Assembly: GCA_020052615.1 (NCBI GenBank)
Contig: JAGVOT010000134.1
Span: 1-64,000, forward strand
DNA: 64,000 bases
Direction of reading: 5' to 3'
From: Nitrospirota bacterium
Lineage (GTDB): Bacteria; Nitrospirota; UBA9217
Part shown: one piece after another, positions 61,678 to 64,000 of the stretch
Layout of the letters: each line of letters begins with the position of its first letter
How positions within the stretch are numbered: position 1 is the first letter of the stretch
The notes under the pieces: model-generated
What the model was told of the DNA's origin: nothing
Database searches by the model: none
The model's input: only the letters and a program-made list of their open reading frames with translations
Position numbers and translations under genes: made by a program

Positions 61678-62799
61678 ATGAAAGAACAGGAATGGAAGAA
61701 AGAGGAAGGCGGGACGCAGGGCCGTCACGACGAAAAGAGCGGCATGCGGAATGAGATAACACGCCGCACCTTTCTGCGGAGCTCGCTCATCGCGGGCGCG
61801 GCCGCAGGCGCGGCTGTGAACGGGCTGCTCCCGTTCATCCAGACGATCGAGGTCGCCTTCGGGGCGGATTCGTTCAGCTTCGCCTGGATCTCCGACAGCC
61901 ATCTCTATCCGAAGACGCTCAACACGCGCTTTGTCGAGAAAACCGAGCGGGCCATCAATGAGGTGAAGGCGATGAAGCCGGCGCCGGACTTTCTGATCTA
62001 TGGCGGCGACCTTGCCCAGCTCGGCGATCCAGTGGAACTCGACCTTGGCGCGGAGCTGCTGAAGTCGATAACGGTCAAGAAATACTACATCCCGGGCGAA
62101 CACGACTGGTACCTGGACATGGGCGACAAATGGATGAAGCTGTTCGGAAAACCGAACTGGACCTTCGACCATAAAGGCGTCCGGATCATCGGGCTCGACA
62201 CCATAAGCCGCGGACCGGACTACTGGTCGGCAAAGAAGATGTCGCAGCAGGAGCGTATGGGGCACATGGCGACCCTGGATGGCTCGGTGGCTGGGCCCTG
62301 GGCGGGCGTCGGCAGGGACCAGCTTGACTGGATGAGCAAGACGCTGTCCGACTGGCCCAAGGACAAGCCCGTGATCGTGTTCAGTCACAACCCGCTCTAC
62401 GAGTACTACCCGCCGTGGAACTTCTGGGTGAGGGACTGGCGGGAGGTGCAGGCGATTCTCAAACCGTACTCCAAAGTCACGAACGTCCACGGCCATACCC
62501 ACCAGGTGCTTTATAACGAGATCGGCAGCATGAGGTCCATCGGCATGCTCGCTACGTCCTGGAACTGGCCGTACCCGCCTGAGGGCGTGCCGGTATTGAC
62601 AACGCCGATGGTCCGCGTCGATCCCGGAGACCACTTTGACGGCGTCGGTTGGTCTAAACTGGCCATGACAGCGGCCGACAAGGTGAACAATGAGTACATG
62701 ATGTGGAGGAAAGATGTTTTTGCCCAGACCCAGGTCGATTCGGGGACCGGAGACAATACCAATCAGATATTGAGTCCCCGTTTCGCCGACCGTCCCTGA
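61678..62799 (+). CDS. Tat-exported calcineurin-like metallophosphoesterase
   Basis: From ATG 61678 (AAGGAGG at 61663-61669) the 373-residue protein has a twin-arginine signal (ITRRTFLRSSLIAGAAAGAA). The dimetal motifs follow in order: FAWISDSHLY (D-x-H), YGGDLAQLG (G-D), YIPGEHDWY (G-x-H-D), VFSHNPLY and VHGHTHQ (G-H-x-H). Tat export implies that it folds with metal before export. It is periplasmic, and no haem motif is present. It sits between a cupredoxin and a cytochrome c in the oxidase locus; its role there is not known to me. Confidence 0.88.
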   Translation: MKEQEWKKEEGGTQGRHDEKSGMRNEITRRTFLRSSLIAGAAAGAAVNGLLPFIQTIEVAFGADSFSFAWISDSHLYPKTLNTRFVEKTERAINEVKAMKPAPDFLIYGGDLAQLGDPVELDLGAELLKSITVKKYYIPGEHDWYLDMGDKWMKLFGKPNWTFDHKGVRIIGLDTISRGPDYWSAKKMSQQERMGHMATLDGSVAGPWAGVGRDQLDWMSKTLSDWPKDKPVIVFSHNPLYEYYPPWNFWVRDWREVQAILKPYSKVTNVHGHTHQVLYNEIGSMRSIGMLATSWNWPYPPEGVPVLTTPMVRVDPGDHFDGVGWSKLAMTAADKVNNEYMMWRKDVFAQTQVDSGTGDNTNQILSPRFADRP

Positions 62800-62849
62800 G
62801 GCTCTGCACAGGTCAGATGACGAACTCTCTACGTGAGGAGGAATCTATC

Positions 62850-63302
62850 ATGAAAAGAACACTGCTCTATCTCGCGGTGCCGGCCCTTTGTCTGGCACTG
62901 TTCATACTCTTGAGCGCCACACCCGGGATGGCGCACAAGGCAAAACATGCACCCGAGCAGCTCAAGGCCTTTGACGATGTGTTCATGGAACAGGTGCGAA
63001 TCGGCGATCTGCTCTTCCATGGAGACGCAGCCACGGAAAAGAAGATGAAGACCAAGCTTTCCCGGACCGGCATGGCATGCGCCATGTGCCACCCCTTCGC
63101 GGTCGACAACCATCCCCATGAGTTCCCCAAGTTCCAGGAGCAGATCAACAAGTTCTCCACGCTTCGGGACATGATCAATTGGTGCATCGAGAAGCCGAAC
63201 GAGGGTGAAAAGCTCGATCCCGATTCGGACGCCATGAAGGCGCTTGAGGCTTACATCTACTGGTCCAACCGGGGCAGCAAGCTCGACCCGGGAAGACATT
63301 GA
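62850..63302 (+). CDS. Periplasmic monoheme cytochrome c (SoxA/TsdA-like fold)
   Basis: The 150-residue protein has a signal peptide (LYLAVPALCLALFILLSATP, cleavage after GMA) and one haem site, GMACAMCHPFAVDNHPHE (~residues 74-91). The C-terminal block INKFSTLRDMINWCIEKP, then LEAYIYWSNRG resembles the SoxA/TsdA class of cytochromes, where such helices surround the haem. Met or His in HPFAVDNHPHEFPKF could be the sixth ligand. GAGGAGG at 62835 supports ATG 62850. It probably shuttles electrons in the periplasm. Confidence 0.82.
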   Translation: MKRTLLYLAVPALCLALFILLSATPGMAHKAKHAPEQLKAFDDVFMEQVRIGDLLFHGDAATEKKMKTKLSRTGMACAMCHPFAVDNHPHEFPKFQEQINKFSTLRDMINWCIEKPNEGEKLDPDSDAMKALEAYIYWSNRGSKLDPGRH

Positions 63303-63312
63303 TTTAGAAAAG

Positions 63313-63342
63313 TGCGGGGTGCGGAGTGTGAAGTGCGGAATA
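63313..63342. repeat. GTGCGGAGTGTGAAG-type repeat
   Basis: GTGCGGGGTGCGGAGTGTGA followed by AGTGCGGAA is the third copy of the family in amrB and at lptE. An open frame runs through it into the next gene, but the true start is downstream. Confidence 0.65.
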
Positions 63343-63383
63343 AAATGATGATACCAGGCCGGAATGCGAAGAGGGGAGTTCTC

Positions 63384-63896
63384 ATGAACCGCATTCTGGC
63401 CCTTCTTATTGCATGCTGCCTTTCCGGTGGAGGCGTTGCTGCGTTGGCACAGGATAAGAGAGAGCCGCTCCCCTGCGACTACAAACAGATGGGCCTCGAC
63501 GCCGTAAAGTTCTACATTTATCTGACCCAGGATACTCCCTATCGATCATGGTCCCTCTGGCCGGGTAGGAGCGAGTTCTCGCCAGGCAAGGCGCCGCACG
63601 GCAGATACGTGACGACCTATGTGAATCCCGCTGCCCTGCGTTCTCTTGAGAACGGGGAAGGAATGGCCTTTGGCTCCCTTCTCGTAACTGAAAACTTCGA
63701 TGCCGACAAAAAACCGACTGGTCTTATGGTGAAGCTGAAGATCAAGGGATACGATCCTCCGGAAGGGGACTGGTACTGGTTTCATTACGACCATCATGGC
63801 GCCGCGCTCGCTTCGGGGCGTGTGGACAGCTGCATAATCTGTCATCGCTCAAAGGCCGGAAAAGAAGATCTCACGATAAAGCCGGTCAATAGATGA
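63384..63896 (+). CDS. Cytochrome P460-like c-type haem protein
   Basis: The 170-residue exported protein starts at ATG 63384 (GGGGAG upstream) with signal MNRILALLIACCLSGGGVAA. YRSWSLWPGRSEFSPGKAPH, then RYVTTYVNPAALRSLENG and SCIICHRSKAGKEDL (CxxCH ~residue 153) fit the cytochrome P460 family, with the W-P-G and H-G motifs. P460 proteins oxidise hydroxylamine or NO in nitrifiers and methanotrophs when a Lys is cross-linked to haem. Whether this one is catalytic or an electron carrier cannot be told. It ends the oxidase locus; the last 104 bases of the window show no gene. Confidence 0.8.
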   Translation: MNRILALLIACCLSGGGVAALAQDKREPLPCDYKQMGLDAVKFYIYLTQDTPYRSWSLWPGRSEFSPGKAPHGRYVTTYVNPAALRSLENGEGMAFGSLLVTENFDADKKPTGLMVKLKIKGYDPPEGDWYWFHYDHHGAALASGRVDSCIICHRSKAGKEDLTIKPVNR

Positions 63897-64000
63897 CCGC
63901 ATCATGAACGTCGAGTGTCAAATTTCCCGCTGGGGATTCTTTGAAGGAGCCCCGTTCACCGTTCCCTCCGGCACCTAAGTGTTCTCCTGGTCCTCCTGTT

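Overview
The window looks like a chromosomal segment of a GC-rich, Gram-negative bacterium with respiratory metabolism. Support comes from an outer-membrane LPS assembly lipoprotein (LptE), many signal peptides and lipoboxes, c-type cytochromes, a cbb3-type oxidase and a Tat substrate. The gene order ilvD-ilvB-ilvN-ilvC-psd-pssA-leuA-leuC-leuD-leuB-asd and the style of the dispersed palindromic repeats suggest Nitrospirota or a related Desulfobacterota/Geobacter-like lineage. That assignment is inference; no rRNA or tRNA gene is present to confirm it.

Layout. 1-10.4 kb: end of mutS, a YdeI/OmdA protein, recQ-rlmA, rplI-dnaB, a tandem pair of TPR/cyclic-nucleotide-domain proteins, a MEMO-family protein and an FAD dehydrogenase. 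10.3-11.7 kb: a frameshifted lipoprotein gene and a DJ-1/PfpI protein on the minus strand. 11.8-16.2 kb: an operon with two NosL-type copper proteins, an ABC exporter pair and an eight-helix membrane protein with a CxxC motif. 16.5-20.9 kb: a symporter-like sensor histidine kinase with a small membrane partner and an NtrC-type regulator. 21.2-22.0 kb: a small secreted protein and a collapsed group II intron. 22.0-32.9 kb: der, a DUF4124 protein, a receiver-PilZ protein, leuS-lptE-holA, rpsT, murJ, ogt and an MBL hydrolase. 33-39.7 kb: guaB, an RluB-type synthase with a long basic repeat tail, acyP, a DUF4253 lipoprotein, an alpha/beta hydrolase and tsaB-rimI. 40.2-55.3 kb: a long biosynthetic run for branched-chain amino acids, phosphatidylethanolamine and the aspartate pathway, ending in two asd-type genes. 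The second lacks the catalytic cysteine. 55.4-63.9 kb: a respiratory region with a membrane decaheme cytochrome, a small HTH regulator, an inositol-phosphatase gene broken by an in-frame stop, and a compact cbb3-oxidase locus (ccoN, a ccoO/diheme fusion, ccoS, a small membrane subunit). The oxidase locus is followed by a cupredoxin, a Tat-exported phosphoesterase, a monoheme cytochrome c and a cytochrome P460-like protein.

How it fits together. The ilv/leu genes supply valine, leucine and isoleucine; psd/pssA make phosphatidylethanolamine; asd feeds lysine, threonine and methionine. The NosL/ABC cluster plausibly handles copper in the periplasm, and the oxidase and cupredoxin in the same window are possible users, but this link is inferred. 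Small dispersed repeats of several families sit at gene boundaries. In several places they have been absorbed into coding sequence: start codons of nosL2 and lptE, an insert in the MEMO protein, and the MutS linker.
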